Assembly (NCBI GenBank): GCA_037783415.1
Contig: JAZGTN010000003.1
Coordinates: forward strand, 7,168,501-7,232,500
Length of the DNA: 64,000 nucleotides
DNA from: Leptasterias polaris
Lineage: Eukaryota; Echinodermata; Asteroidea; Forcipulatida; Asteriidae
Reading direction: 5' to 3'
A program made the position numbers and the translations under genes. Under the pieces are notes generated by a model. That model was not told the origin of the DNA. It worked only from the letters and a program-made list of their open reading frames with translations, and ran no database searches. Below are positions 53,101-64,000 of the stretch, piece by piece. Position 1 is the stretch's first letter; each line of letters begins with the position of its first letter.

Positions 53101-55680
53101 TGTTTGAAAGAACTGGCGGAGGAAGCTTGGCGAAGAAGAAGAAGCGGAAGATTGTTCCAGAGAGATGGGCCTGCATGGGAAAAGCTGTGGTCACCCCCAA
53201 GAGTGCTGGGATCGGGGAACCTGAAGTAGCAAAGAGTCAGATGATCTTCGTTTACGAGAGGGTTGATATGTTTGCAGGATCGAGTTCTGTAAATAGGTTG
53301 GTGAGGAGCCATGGACTGCGTGGTAGACCAGCAACAGAAGTTATAGTCGTCGTTGAAGGTTTTTCTCACTCAAAATCTGCTCTACCATTAAAAAAACCCC
53401 ACACCCCCTCCAATTAGGCAAGGTGTCGAAGGAGCCTCAGACACTCTTTGGACGGGGGTAGGAGCAGACTTGACTTTGTTTTTTTTAATGACATCTTTAT
53501 TTCAAAACGATTGGAATCTCTTATAATTCTATACAAAATTACATGGAAGTTACGTTAGAACACAATAAACTGTGGGAGCAGTAAGACATTGATACGGGAC
53601 AGGGTAACAAATAATTGGGGGTATCCCTCGCCCGAAGAGATAGAACCAACGCCCATCTAGACAAGGTGTCGAAGGAGCCAGCCACTCTTTGTAAGAGGTA
53701 GGAACATATACTCGTTTTGAAGCAGTGACCTCGGAATGTATTTAAGACTCGAACGCGAATCCTGCCTCCCCCAACGAGAGATACACAAATAAACGAGAAA
53801 TTAAATGTAAATTAATAAAGGGAATTGGTAAATTACAGAAAAATATAAGAAGAAGAAAAGAATGAACCCTCAACAACAGTTCTCGCAAACGGGAAAGCAC
53901 CGGAAAACCGCGCCTATTGTGTAATTTCAAATTACGCTTATTATTATTCCTTGACTTAATTATTACTTCCTTGTCCCTCCTTCGCGAAAAAAGCAAAGAA
54001 CAATTGGGGAAAAGTACAGACAATGTGCGGACTTGAACGGAGTTGTTGACACAACATTTTAGTTCATGCATGAGTCTGAAAGTTACTGAAAGTTTTAATA
54101 TCGGAAACTGCACAAAAGGTGCCAAATTATACACTATTATTGAACGTTCAGAACAGTGCTTGCAATATTCGTTAAAAATGTACAGTGGATTTAATGTAAA
54201 CTGACCCAAAGATACGTTGGTAAGGTCTGTCCTATTATTACTCCTTATTCCTTTTGAGAGTTTATCATGCACGAAACACCTACAGCGTGTTGTAATTAGC
54301 GACTAAAGATTGAATAAAAAATCACGCCTTTGCTTCTTGAAAGTTACATACGCTTCTCCATTTTGTGGAGTAACAAATTTCGTTCTACAAAATAGCAGGC
54401 TGTGTTCTGTCACAAAATTACACAAAAACCACACAATATTACGGGAAAGTTGTGTGAGTCATTAAGTTCTATGCTTTTAAAATTATGCCAAACCATTTCA
54501 TTTCACAACGAATCATTTTAAAGCACAAAGCGTAAAATCTAATGAAGAGCAAATCTGCGTTATTATCGAGTTAACAAGCGACACGTCAGTGTATTAAAAA
54601 AAAAATATAATAACAACAAAAAAATACCAGATGATACTTATATTTAATGACAAATTTATAGGATTTTTTTATTTGTTTTGATTTAAACTTACCAATTATA
54701 AGGAATGGTGCGGCACCCACAACATTTACGTAAGGCACACCGATGTAGCTCATGAGACCGAACGAGGAGACCAGCGCTAAACACGCTGATATGACTCCAC
54801 AAGCAGCCAGCAACGGCTTGCTTCTAACCCAGTCCAGCATCATACACGATATAACCGTAAAAGTAACAAATACACTCAATGTGATGGAAAAGTCTCTAAT
54901 GATGTCAGAGCTTGCGTCATTCAGCTCATCTTCAAGTGTTGTAGACACAAGGCGCGTTACAGTAATCTTAGATAAGTTAAACTTGGAGACGACTTTAACG
55001 AACTCTTCTTCCCACATTGAAGCTCTTAAGTCATTCGGTTTGTCTTCGTACAATAAGATGTAAGTCAGTAACAAAGCTTCTGCTGATTGTACCTCATCGG
55101 ACGACACTGACTTGAACTTTACTCCCCCGAGTTCTCCTCCAAGAAAGACAACAGAGTTTTCATCTTTCTTGTGAAGAGGGTACGTTAGAGCAGTCTCCGA
55201 CACCATGGACGAGTTATATCTATACACAGCCAATAAAGCATTTTCATTGCAAACTCCATGAACCTTGGAGCAGAGATTGGAGAAGCTGTAATTTCGATTT
55301 TCTTGTAGAATGCTAATATTCATAATCGTCTCATGCAGAGCCAGGACTTCTTGAATGACACTCTGCTCGAGGATGTTCCCACCGTCTTCCATCCGTATGA
55401 GAGCATTCCCGTACCTGGTAAGCCGTGACACCAACGGATCGCTTTTCCCGTTTTGCGCGAACAGCTCCTCCACCGTAGCTCGATCCGTTTTCGCCCGCCC
55501 GTTTACCGGCGTGTAAAGTGCCTCTACATCTTGTTCTTCCGTTAGAAAGACAAGACCAGGGCCGAGAACTGCAGTCAGTAACACGGGAAATATCAGGAAT
55601 AGTAACGGATGTCTAGCGATGAAACCTCCATAGTTGTGGAATCCCAACCGCATTGATCTTTCGATGCAGGCAAAGACCAT
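50145..55680 (-). CDS. PTCHD3-like Patched-domain protein, complete (2 exons)
   Basis: Multi-pass membrane protein of the Patched/RND family, 902 aa. Exons 54693-55680 and 50145-51865; the intron (2827 bp, GT-AG, phase 1) splits Gly330. A signal-anchor-like TM lies at about 25-46. A large extracellular loop follows with N-x-S/T sites (NIS 121, NYS 130, NSS 156, NLS 235). Then come sterol-sensing-domain helices (about 265-345) ending in the first RND motif GIGVDDTFIM (330-339), a second loop, and the second RND motif GFSVDFSAH (753-761). Family members move sterols or lipids with ion gradients; mammalian PTCHD3 is testis-associated. The substrate here is unknown. The start has AACATGG context. 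Downstream tandem partner of the gene at 60645. Confidence 0.92.
52484..52550 (+). repeat. tRNA-derived SINE fragment in the PTCHD3-like intron
   Basis: GGTTGGCTTGTGCGTAAAGC (A-box-like), then CACCTGCTTCTCACC and GTTCGATACAGGGC (B-box-like) at tRNA spacing. Confidence 0.6.
52845..53369 (-). pseudogene. CR1/L2-like LINE 3' fragment in the PTCHD3-like intron
   Basis: Minus-strand frame: HSFSHAGPSLWNNLPLLLLR then FKQLLKTYLFTL, the usual end of CR1/L2 ORF2. A GTACAGAGCCATGAGCG...CTCTGTAAGAAGCC 3' end follows. 5'-truncated. Confidence 0.75.
53370..54585. other. Remainder of the PTCHD3-like intron
   Basis: Contains a near-duplicate CAAGGTGTCGAAGGAGCC at 53420 and 53661. A 176-codon minus-strand frame (53742-54272) shows no recognisable domain and probably belongs to a decayed repeat. 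Confidence 0.4.
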
Positions 55681-57034
55681 GTTGCTGGTCAGTTATTAGC
55701 AATCTAGGATTTTGCTTCGGATCTTTGTCCTTGCTCAAAGTCGTGTTTCTTTGATACAGCATGCAGCTTAAGTAGTGGCGTAAAATACGCTGTGAAATGT
55801 TCAACACGATTTCGGACGAGGCAACACTGATGTGTTTCTATGGAGCTATTCACTGCATTATGCAACATGCTATGCTACTGACCTATGGGATCAGTTTATT
55901 TTGCCAATCAAATCAACTGAGAATAAAATGATGTCATCGAACAAAAATAATTCTGCGGTATCATGTTGACAACTAGACATGGCCGGGATTGTAGGTGTGT
56001 GAAATTGGCTTGACTTTCAGTGAAATAACATCACAATTACGAGGTATTATGAGAAGTCCGTGGTGTAGATATATTATAGTCAAAAGAGGATTGTAGGGTC
56101 TACTTCATTGTTTTGATTGTTGTTTTTATCATTAACTCATTTATGATGGGCATTCCTGTTGCACAGAAGGGATGCGCAGAAGGTTGTTTTGAACCTGGGG
56201 TTTTTAAAAACCAAGAGAGAATCAACACTATAACGACATGTGGTGTTAAAATAACACTAATGCAATTGTGTTGGCAGAAATTGGTGTCATTTTAACACAC
56301 TATGGTGTAAATGTTGATTCTTTTTAGTTTTGTATCTTTATGTTACAATACTCATGGCAGTCAATTTTAACACCCCAGTTTTATACCAGCCAGTTTTTAT
56401 ACGGACGAAACACGGCACCCGAACTCTCTGGGTTGCACCGTTGAGGGTGCACTACACCGAATGGCAAAACTGATTAATAAATTGTCTATGCCCTTGTCAT
56501 AGGGAAATCTGTCCCCCGGAGATTCTGTCCCCCGTATGTGAAATTAACGTGGGCTGGAGGAGGATGATTCAAAAGAGGGCGCTATCAAAAGCAGTTTGTA
56601 CACAGTTCTCCATATGGGGGGACAGAATCTCCGGGGGACAGAATCTCCGTCCACACCCTAAACTTTTTTAAACTAGTATTTTTATTTACTTATTATTTAT
56701 TTTTATTTGTTTATTTATTTGATTTATTATTTATTTTGTTTGATTTATTAATTAATTAATTAATTTATTTTATTTATAAATATATATATAGGGGCCTATA
56801 GGCCTACATATTTTGTTTTGGGGGATGGTGCTCCTGCAACTAATAGATTATTGTGTAATTAGGAGCAGGAGCACAAGCCGAGGTTTTGCGATCTGCATGG
56901 AAGTGAAATACTCGGCTTTTTGACGAAAATGATCGGAAAAAATCCATATTTGTTTTTACATTTGATTTCACTATTGAGAAACAGCTCAACCGCGTCGGTG
57001 CCTGGAGATCTGTTGATATTTTAAAACATTATTA
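55681..57034. other. 5' flank of the first PTCHD3-like gene and intergenic DNA
   Basis: No TATA box is evident. Two short inverted repeats occur: AGAATCAACA-bounded (56217-56325) and CTGTCCCCCGGAGATTCTGT-bounded (56509-56650). An ATTT/ATTA low-complexity stretch follows (56680-56790). Confidence 0.5.
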
Positions 57035-57295
57035 GAAACGACCTCCTTTGAAGTAATGTAGTTTTAGAGAAAGTGGTAATTTTCCATCAAAACATTTGAA
57101 TCTGAGAAAGGTATAAAGCTTTTCTCAGGTATCTGAAAGCACACAAATCTGTGCATTTTGTTTCTTTCATTATTTTCTTGCAGCTTTGTTGACCAATTGA
57201 GCCCAAGTTTTCACAGGTTTGTTTTTTATGCATATGATGGGATACGCAAAGTGAGGAAACTGGTCTGTGACAATTGCCAATAGTATACCCTGCCT
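57035..57295 (+). mobile_element. TTAA MITE, K2/K4-related, left-truncated
   Basis: TTAGAGAAAGTGGTAATTTT, TGACCAATTGAGCCC and TTTCACAGGTTTG follow K2/K4. The right end is TACCCTGCCT before TTAA (57296-57299). Confidence 0.6.
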
Positions 57296-57441
57296 TTAAA
57301 ATGTTTTTTATTTCCTAAAATATTACTTGTTTGTTCTTTCCAATTAAGATCAAAGAACAAGATTTGTAAAAGTACTATCGAGAGAAAAAAAACTTTCCGA
57401 AAATGACAATCAAATGTTGAACGACATTCAAGAGGTGTGTG

Positions 57442-57473
57442 TGGGGGGGGGGAGGGAGGAAGGGGGGGGGGGG
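57442..57473. repeat. G10 and G13 tracts
   Basis: G runs at 57442-57451 and 57461-57473, separated by purines only. Confidence 0.85.
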
Positions 57474-57519
57474 TTCTGTTATGGAGAATCTGATTGGTGG
57501 AAAGAAGAGTGTGTTTCTC

Positions 57520-57870
57520 GTGTTGTGGCCCGGAGCGGTCTAGTTCAACGGACCCAAGCTCTGGTGTTGCCAGTAGCACGGTGGGTTCGAATCCCAAACA
57601 TGACACTAAGAGCAAGGAACTTAACCATAATTGCTTCGTAAAAGGTTAGGAAAGGTATAGTGAATATTGCTCTATCAGCCAGGCTCCTAGTGGATGATAC
57701 CCATGTCTACATCCTTACGGAGTGTGAAGGGGGTAACCCTGTTTCAGCCCCAGGAGTAGGGATGGCAACATGCCCCTGGTGAGAGTTGATTTGGGTCGAC
57801 AGCCCAAATAGGTTTAGTGTAGCCCTCACCTTGAAGTGGCCGTCCGGCATTGTGATGTTAGGTGATTTCT
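57520..57870 (+). mobile_element. tRNA-derived SINE
   Basis: Head GTGTTGTGGCCCGGAGCGGT (A-box) and GGTTCGAATCCC (B-box, 57583-57594), then CTTAACCATAATTGCTTCG and a 3' body to about 57870. The head matches the repeat at 2185 and 14582. Confidence 0.75.
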
Positions 57871-58595
57871 CAAATGAAAAAAATTAAATATATAAATAAA
57901 ATGACTCGAGTAAAAAATTACATAAATACAATTATTACAGTATCTCTCTCTTTGAAGTATTTTGTTTTTATTTCTATAAAATGTAATTACAACTTACTTA
58001 AATTTTAAGCTCAATTCAAATTGGTTGTATATTAAGTATCAAAATAGTTATTTTAAATGCTTAAACTTCTAATGATTTATCAGTGTTTATAATATACAAT
58101 CTCTCAAGTGCAAGTAATCTTTCATTAACAAAATCCGAAAGCCGAAATTTATTCAGCGGAAGTAGAAAATAATAGTAAGTTCACACGTTATATTGTTTAC
58201 ATCCCTGTGTGGAGACATCTTTTGTTCTTTCCTTTGTCCATATTGCTCCATGATATACCTAACATCCTCCCATATTGTTTACGACACTCCTTATGGAGCA
58301 CCACAGTCTTTAGAAATCTGGACACTTTTTGTTTTCCGGTTCTTGTTTTGTCCTCGTTCCCCATAAGCTGGGGAATAATATTAAAACTAATATTAAAACA
58401 AATCTACACACAGGACTTGTACACACAGTGTTACCGCAAACTGAATAAATTATTATTCTACACTAAAAACACACTGACCCGTTCAAACAGCTATACTGTT
58501 TACTTTATGCTGTGCAGTTTCTAACACAATGTAAAACGCCATATCATTCAAATAAATCATTGGACCATACAACTTGAACTCCAACGTTGTTTTAA
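57871..58595. other. Gene-free AT-rich stretch
   Basis: No exon. ACACACAGTGTTACCGCAAAC near 58420 resembles a segment near 49005, so an old repeat may be present. Confidence 0.35.
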
Positions 58596-58908
58596 AGGCC
58601 CTGTACACTATTGGTAAGATCGAAAAACACAAATGTTCACAGATTCACACATAACTTACATGATTTAAAGTAAGTAATGGTAGAAAGGGTTCCTGAAAAT
58701 ATTTCTGCCTAAAATGCTATCGTTTCTGAGAAATGAGTAAAACAATAGTCTTTATCACGCGTGATATTAAACTCGATGTTTGAAAAACAGAAAACACATA
58801 AGGTCTCTTTTCACTATTTTCTCGTGACCTCGATGACCAATTGAGCTCAAACTTTCACAGGTTTGTTTGTTCATGCATATGTTGAATCACACAAAATGTG
58901 GACACTGA
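58596..58908 (-). mobile_element. TTAA MITE, family K1, one end altered
   Basis: TTAA at 58592-58595 and the AGGCCCTGTACACTATTGGT end are intact. The other end departs from the family after TTTCACAGGTTTG. It stops near another TTAA (58909-58912), as if swapped for a K2-like end. Confidence 0.75.
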
Positions 58909-58919
58909 TTAAAAGATAA

Positions 58920-59934
58920 TGATGATAGAAAAAAACCTTGATATATTACTGGCCGAGGTACTTTAGATGAACTAGTAGCTAGCGATTGATTTTACTTTTC
59001 AGAAATAACTCAATGCCATAACTTTGTATCAGTAGCAGCAATTAAATGTTTTTCTAAGATTAAAAATCACCTTAAATTTATATATATATTTTTCTTACTA
59101 ATTAAATACAAAGAACAAGATGTGTAACCTTAATTATACGGTCGATGGGAAAACATTACTAATATCAATCGAGTTACAATCCTCCATAGAAACATTTCCT
59201 CCTGAAATACGGTCTAAGTAAAGGAATAAACCCAAAGTTCCAGGCCAATAAAAACCCGTTTTTCTTTGTAACACCATAAAGTGGGCAGATGTAAAGGAGT
59301 TTGAAGTGCATTTTGTCCTCTTAAACGTAACTTTTGACATCATGTTGTTAGATTATGTCCTCCACTATGTTTTCATTTATCTCGTGTACACAAAGGATCT
59401 ACTTCACACAAACACATTAGACTATTACACCACGTGCTCGGTACGATACAGAGACCTATAAATTATTGTTTTTACACTGGTACAGGAAAAATGACTTAAT
59501 AACTTTCTAAATTTTTATCTGGTAAAAGCCAGATTCGTAACTTCATGAAGTAGGGTTCCATCTCTGCAAGTGGTAATCTAGGGAAAGGACAATTCAATTT
59601 TGTTGGTTTTACCTTAAGTTTAGTTTGTGTGTGGGTTTTCCATTGGGTTAACGTGCAGCTTCAACTATCTGTTTAATATTGCTGTTTCGGTAGAAAGTGG
59701 CAGCCACTGGACAACCGAATTTTGTGGCGCTGTTTAACGTTGGCTGGTGATTGCTCATAATAAGCGCAATGGTCCATTAAAACATCTTTATTTTACGATG
59801 TAAAGTTGGCAGTAGCACAATATTATCTTTTGAAATTTGCGGAGGCTTCAATCAAAGCATGTTGGTTAAATTGATCAAGCATCGATCGATACTCTAAAAA
59901 CTCCTCGATCGATACTTAACCAAAAATAACCAAC
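58920..59934. other. Gene-free stretch between the PTCHD3-like genes
   Basis: AT-rich; no exon or bounded repeat seen. Confidence 0.4.
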
Positions 59935-60170
59935 CTTGATCAGGGATCCCAGGTTCTAGTGGGACCGACCCGATGCCGGGTCAGGCTAATCCATGAGATT
60001 TATGCGTCAGTTGAACCAATTTCTGGGTAACTTTGACACAGGTTCCGGATTACACTGACCTAGAAATGGGTCAGCCCCCCGGAACCAATTTATCCGGGAG
60101 TTTTAAGACCCGGAACCAATGGATCAGGGAGTTTTAAGACCCGGAACCAATTGATCCGGGAGTTTTAATC
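59935..60170. repeat. GACCCGG-rich repeat, 3' flank of the second PTCHD3-like gene
   Basis: Repeated GACCCGG words. A CCGGAACCAATTTATCCGGG-type unit (about 38 bp) occurs two to three times at 60075-60165. Counterpart of 49885-50065. Confidence 0.7.
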
Positions 60171-60644
60171 GTTTATAATCCTGAAGATGATTATAACCCA
60201 CTGATCGAAACGTTGAGTTGTTGAATTACTTTTCCCGCCAAGAGCCTCCACGTGTTACAAAATGTTTGTACACGGTCTCCCAACCATAGAACAAAAGATA
60301 TATCTATCATTTTTGTTTTCATTGAAACGGTAATAGGCCTACTTTAAGACCAGCTTGAATAACAAAAACGGCAACAAGTTATCTTTGCTGAAATTTATTT
60401 AAAATGTGTTCAATGAATAAGGAAATTGAAGCGTTTTCTTAGACTTTCGGGTTTAGGCTCAATTTTGGTATCGATGACTACGAAAAGTTAGGAAGTATAA
60501 AAATATCAAAATTAAAAATTGTTGATAAAGAAACACATTATAAACAAGTTTATAGCATATAAACCAGAGGTATGGTGCTGTCTGCAACACTGCTTCTTCT
60601 AACAAATGGAGAAGAAGAAAAAAACGTTTTATCAGAATCATGTC

Positions 60645-63600
60645 CTACAAAGATTTGGTGGGTGTATGCTGATGCATACTGATAACATCACTTCTAGTTT
60701 CATGCAACGGGTCGAAGGGATGATCTTCGCGGCCCCCAACGCTGTCTGTTATCCTAATCTTTGCAGGTATCAGGAGCATCAGGAAGATTGGGATGAAGAG
60801 AATCCCATGCAGGGCACCCAATGTTATCACCAGCAACATGGTCTTGAAGAAAGTCCGGAAGATATAGGTGTCTGAGAAGGCGAGTATTAAGATACCGAGA
60901 ATGGTGGAGAGGGATCCCTGCACGATGGGCATTCCAAGTGAGTAGAGGGCGTGGATGGCGTTCTCACGACGAGAGCCCTTATTCCCTGATATGTAGGCGT
61001 AGCTGATGTGTGCGGAGAAGTCGACACTGAAACCTATGCAGATAATTAGGTTGGTCATGGATATATTATCGAGGTTGACGTCCCATAAGGTCATGAACCC
61101 GATCACCCCAGTGACGATGGATGTTAGGGAGAGAGTGACGAGTATAGAACAGATGGGGTTGGGGATCATCAACAGAGATACAATCAACATGGCACCGACG
61201 GCGATACCGAGATTTTGCATCGTGTTTGGGAAGATGGCGATAAACTGATCAAAGAAGATGAAGGCTGGATGGTAGACAATGGCCGGGAGCTCAGCACCCT
61301 CGGCTATTTCCCTCAACTCTGTCATCATAGAGCTCTCTTTGTTTGTGGAATCCAAGTCTTTTGTGGTAACAAAGAATCTAGAGATGTCGATACTTAGCCC
61401 ATCTTCGCTAAAAACGATGTCAGGAGAGTAATGTTCAAAGGCTGGGAGTTTGAGGAAGTTATTCCGGAGAGTGTCTACAAACTGGGCTTGAGTTGGTTCC
61501 TTCAGATTGATCAACTCAAGGTAAGCAAGGTAGTCACGAAGCCAAGACACAGAAAGACTGTAATTTTTGTGGTAGACATATTCACTCTCCTCAATACTAA
61601 CTAAAGTTTTCTCCATGATATCTTGAATGCTTGGATGCCACATATCTCTGGGCTCGGTGAACACTAAGGCAATCTGTGGACCGTACGATGTGAAGTAGGC
61701 ACGGGCGTCATCTTTGTAGTTAGCCGCGTAAGAGTTATCCCGTGCAAGATTCCGCAGGCTCAGACCCATTTCAAGTTGCGTGCATCCGTAGATGGAGATG
61801 GCCAAGTACCAAGCGTACAGCACGACAGTGAACACCGCCATCAACGGCCTTGTGACGAAGGGCCCGTAATACTTTTGGAAGAATATCATCAAGGCATGAT
61901 CATTGGTCTCCTTGACACTCATGTCTGAAGGTTGCTGGGAGGCACCTCCTGCGCAGAACAAGGTATAGGCCTTGGACCTAGACTCCTCTTTAGACCTCAC
62001 CTTATTGCAGGACAAGCAGTGTCTGTTAGCAGCCTCCCGTTGGCCAGTCAGCACCATACACGCACCGAAGAAAGTCAACTGATACATGTAATCAACCAGC
62101 ACCGCTGACCCCAAATACAAGCAGAAAATGCGTACGGATTGGAAATAAGTAATGGTCCCCACTCCAAATGCCAACGCGTCAGTGATGGACGTGATCGTGA
62201 TAGACATGGCGGCCTCTGAAAAGGCTTCGCGCATGCGTCCTTCCACTGAAAGTCTGGAGTCAGTTTTTCGCCAAGCAGCTAACATGATGAACATGTCATC
62301 CACACCGATACCTGCACAAATCAAAACAAGAGTCAATTGAAGAGTAACATTACTTACGAACTCACAAAATATACTCATGGAAAACAGCTTGTAAACATTT
62401 TTCTTTAGGAATAAAATGATTGTATCATAGGTTTTCTGGCAGATCTAAGACCGTCAGCGATTCTGTATTGACTGATTAATGCATAACAGACACTGACTGA
62501 GAGACAATCATTGAGTGGCTTTGGCTTATTTTGAGAGCTGTGGCCGTGGATGTGGCTACATCCATGGTTTTGTTTTTAAAGCATAAAACTACACTGAAAA
62601 CCAGTAGCCCTTTAACCAAAGTCGAAGTAGCCTTGATACAAGGCTCTCAACCTGTGTCAGAGCGTATACCAGTAAAAAGCAACCAATGTGCCAAGGTAAA
62701 TAATATATTGTACATTTCATAAATACCTGGGACAGCTTATCCATTCTGATTGGTTGATAGGCAAATGTTTTAACGCGCAAAACAAATGGCAAGAGAAAAG
62801 TGACTCAAAAGGAGGGCGTAATCAGATGCTTGCGCGGAGCGCGCAAGTTTGAAGGCCCACATTTTTTATTAGGCTGCAAATTTAGCTCGCGCAAAATTTG
62901 CGAGGAGCTTTTTAGCGCTCTACGTAGAAATAAATCTTATCGAAATTAACTGAGAATGAACTGTCAAATTTGTTCTTAACTTTTAAAGGTTTTTGGTATT
63001 TTCAACGAAAAGGTAGTCACGTGATTGGTAGTCACGTAATTCGGTTTTCAATAAATTGTTTCAACACAATGATACATTATTAAATTAATGGTTTTTTTAA
63101 AATTGTATATATATTTGCTTTATTTATAATAAACTTTGTTTTTTGGTGTTTTTAATTTTTTTTTAGGGGGGCTATTTTACGTATCGGACCATTCAATTGT
63201 GCATATTTTCTTCATCATGGGGCATGGATTGTGACAAGGGTTCTGAGTGGGCATGCGTCCACCCCCCCCCCCCCCCACTCTTGTTACGCCACCGATTGTA
63301 ATCAGAGGATGTTCTTCTTCTTCCTTTTTAAGTGCTGCTTCATTTCTCACATGGCCTTTAAATATTCTGCTAAAGACCGCCTAATACTTTTAAAACTAAC
63401 TTTTACTTACCAAGGATAAGGAAAGGCGCAGCACCAACGATGTTGGCGTAAGGAACACCAATGTAGCTCATGAGACCAAACGAGGAGACCAGCGATAAAC
63501 ACGCAGATATGACTCCGCAAGCAGCCAGCAACGGCTTGCTCCTAACCCAGTCAAACATCATACAACTCAGGATGGTGAAAGTTATGAAGACAGCAAAGGT

Positions 63601-64000
63601 GATGGAGAAATCCCTAATGAGGTTGGCACTGGCTTCTGTCAACTCGTCCTCTAGAGTTGTAGAGACAAAACGGGTTATTCGTATCCCAGTTGGCTTGAAC
63701 GCAGCGACGACGTCGATGAAGGTCTTTTCCCACATTGCTCCACGCAGATCGTCTTCTGTATCCTCATATTGTATGAGATAAGACAGCAGGGCAGCCTCTG
63801 CCGACAGTACCTCATCTGAGGAACTAGGTTTGAACGTTACCCCGCCAAGTCCACCGCCAAGGAAGAAAATTGTGTCCGAAGTTGGGCTGTAAATGGGGTA
63901 CGTGAGAGTGACTTCCGGAACCATCGAAGAATTGTACCCGTACAGAGCCAACACGGCATTCTCGTTGCAAACACCATCTACCTTGACACAGAGATCAAGA
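60645..64000 (-). CDS. PTCHD3-like Patched-domain protein, 5' end outside the window
   Basis: Tandem paralogue of the gene at 50145. Exons seen: 63411 to the window edge (64000), and 60645-62311. The intron is 1099 bp, GT-AG, phase 1, at the same Gly codon before IGVDDMFIML. Upstream of the GTG codon at 63954 the frame stays open to the edge (DLCVKVDGVCNENAV), so the real start lies beyond 64000. Both RND motifs are present (GIGVDDMFIM; GFSVDFSAH in the second half). Exon 2 is close to its paralogue almost throughout. The cytoplasmic tail differs: this one ends KIRITDSVGGREDHPFD then MHQHTPTKSL. Role as for the paralogue: a putative lipid or sterol RND transporter, substrate unknown. Confidence 0.93.
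63262..63276. repeat. C15 tract in the second PTCHD3-like intron
   Basis: Uninterrupted run of cytosines about 130 bp downstream of the splice donor on the gene's strand. Confidence 0.9.

Noticed and set aside
53742..54272. 176-codon minus-strand ORF inside the PTCHD3-like intron
   Set aside because: No recognisable domain, hydrophobic and low-complexity content, no splice or promoter signals; it lies on the same strand within an intron beside a LINE fragment.
203..57605. Possible functional tRNA genes at the A/B-box pairs
   Set aside because: None has a paired acceptor stem or clean cloverleaf, and most continue into SINE bodies.
61006..62340. Plus-strand ORFs over the PTCHD3-like exons
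   Set aside because: They are antisense shadows of conserved membrane-protein codons and occur at the same places in both paralogues.

Overview
This window is nuclear DNA of a marine invertebrate deuterostome. It is about 60-65 % A+T and gene-poor. It has spliced genes with GT-AG introns, very many short inverted-repeat transposons, tRNA-headed SINEs, 3' fragments of CR1/L2-like LINEs and long poly(C)/poly(G) runs. An echinoderm fits best (my inference): an expanded PTCHD3-like family, an intronless TRIM-NHL gene and Kolobok/T2-style TTAA MITEs sit together. The species cannot be fixed from sequence alone.

Five protein genes are supported. (1) 7233-9185, minus: an intronless 650-aa TRIM protein (RING, two B-boxes, coiled coil, NHL-like propeller). 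(2) 20088-33038, minus: GPN3 in 8 coding exons, 275 aa, complete. (3) 37540-44561, plus: ARPC3, the p21 subunit of the Arp2/3 complex, in 6 coding exons, 176 aa, complete. (4) 50145-55680, minus: a complete two-exon, 902-aa PTCHD3-like protein of the Patched/RND family. (5) 60645 to beyond 64000, minus: a tandem PTCHD3-like paralogue whose 5' part lies outside the window. All joints were derived by hand and keep frame, and all introns are GT-AG.

GPN3 and ARPC3 are divergent neighbours. A compact motif cluster (YY1/TISU-like, ZNF143-like, palindromic E-box, ETS) lies just upstream of the ARPC3 start. A good minus-strand splice donor lies beside it, so the cluster may serve both genes, with a GPN3 5' UTR intron of about 4.3 kb. 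The two PTCHD3-like genes are head-to-tail with the same phase-1 intron inside the first RND motif, so they arose by tandem duplication.

Layout: 1-7.1 kb repeats; 7.2-9.2 kb TRIM gene; 9.4-17.8 kb dense compound inverted repeats, heptamer arrays and a hAT-like element; 19.3-33 kb GPN3, its introns full of satellites, SINEs, LINE fragments, foldbacks and a 1.8-kb TTAA element with THAP and acidic ORF remnants; 33-37.4 kb foldbacks; 37.5-44.6 kb ARPC3; 44.6-50 kb gene-free with MITEs; 50-64 kb the PTCHD3-like pair.

The main novelty is in the mobile fraction. Several MITE families have different interiors but the same TTAAAGG ends and a related internal motif. One copy has an empty site inside the same window that proves its TTAA boundary. 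There is also a THAP-bearing TTAA element, a perfect 101-bp inverted repeat inside it, two compound repeats whose arms interlock (A-B-A'-B'), and a minisatellite whose first unit is the last coding codons of GPN3.
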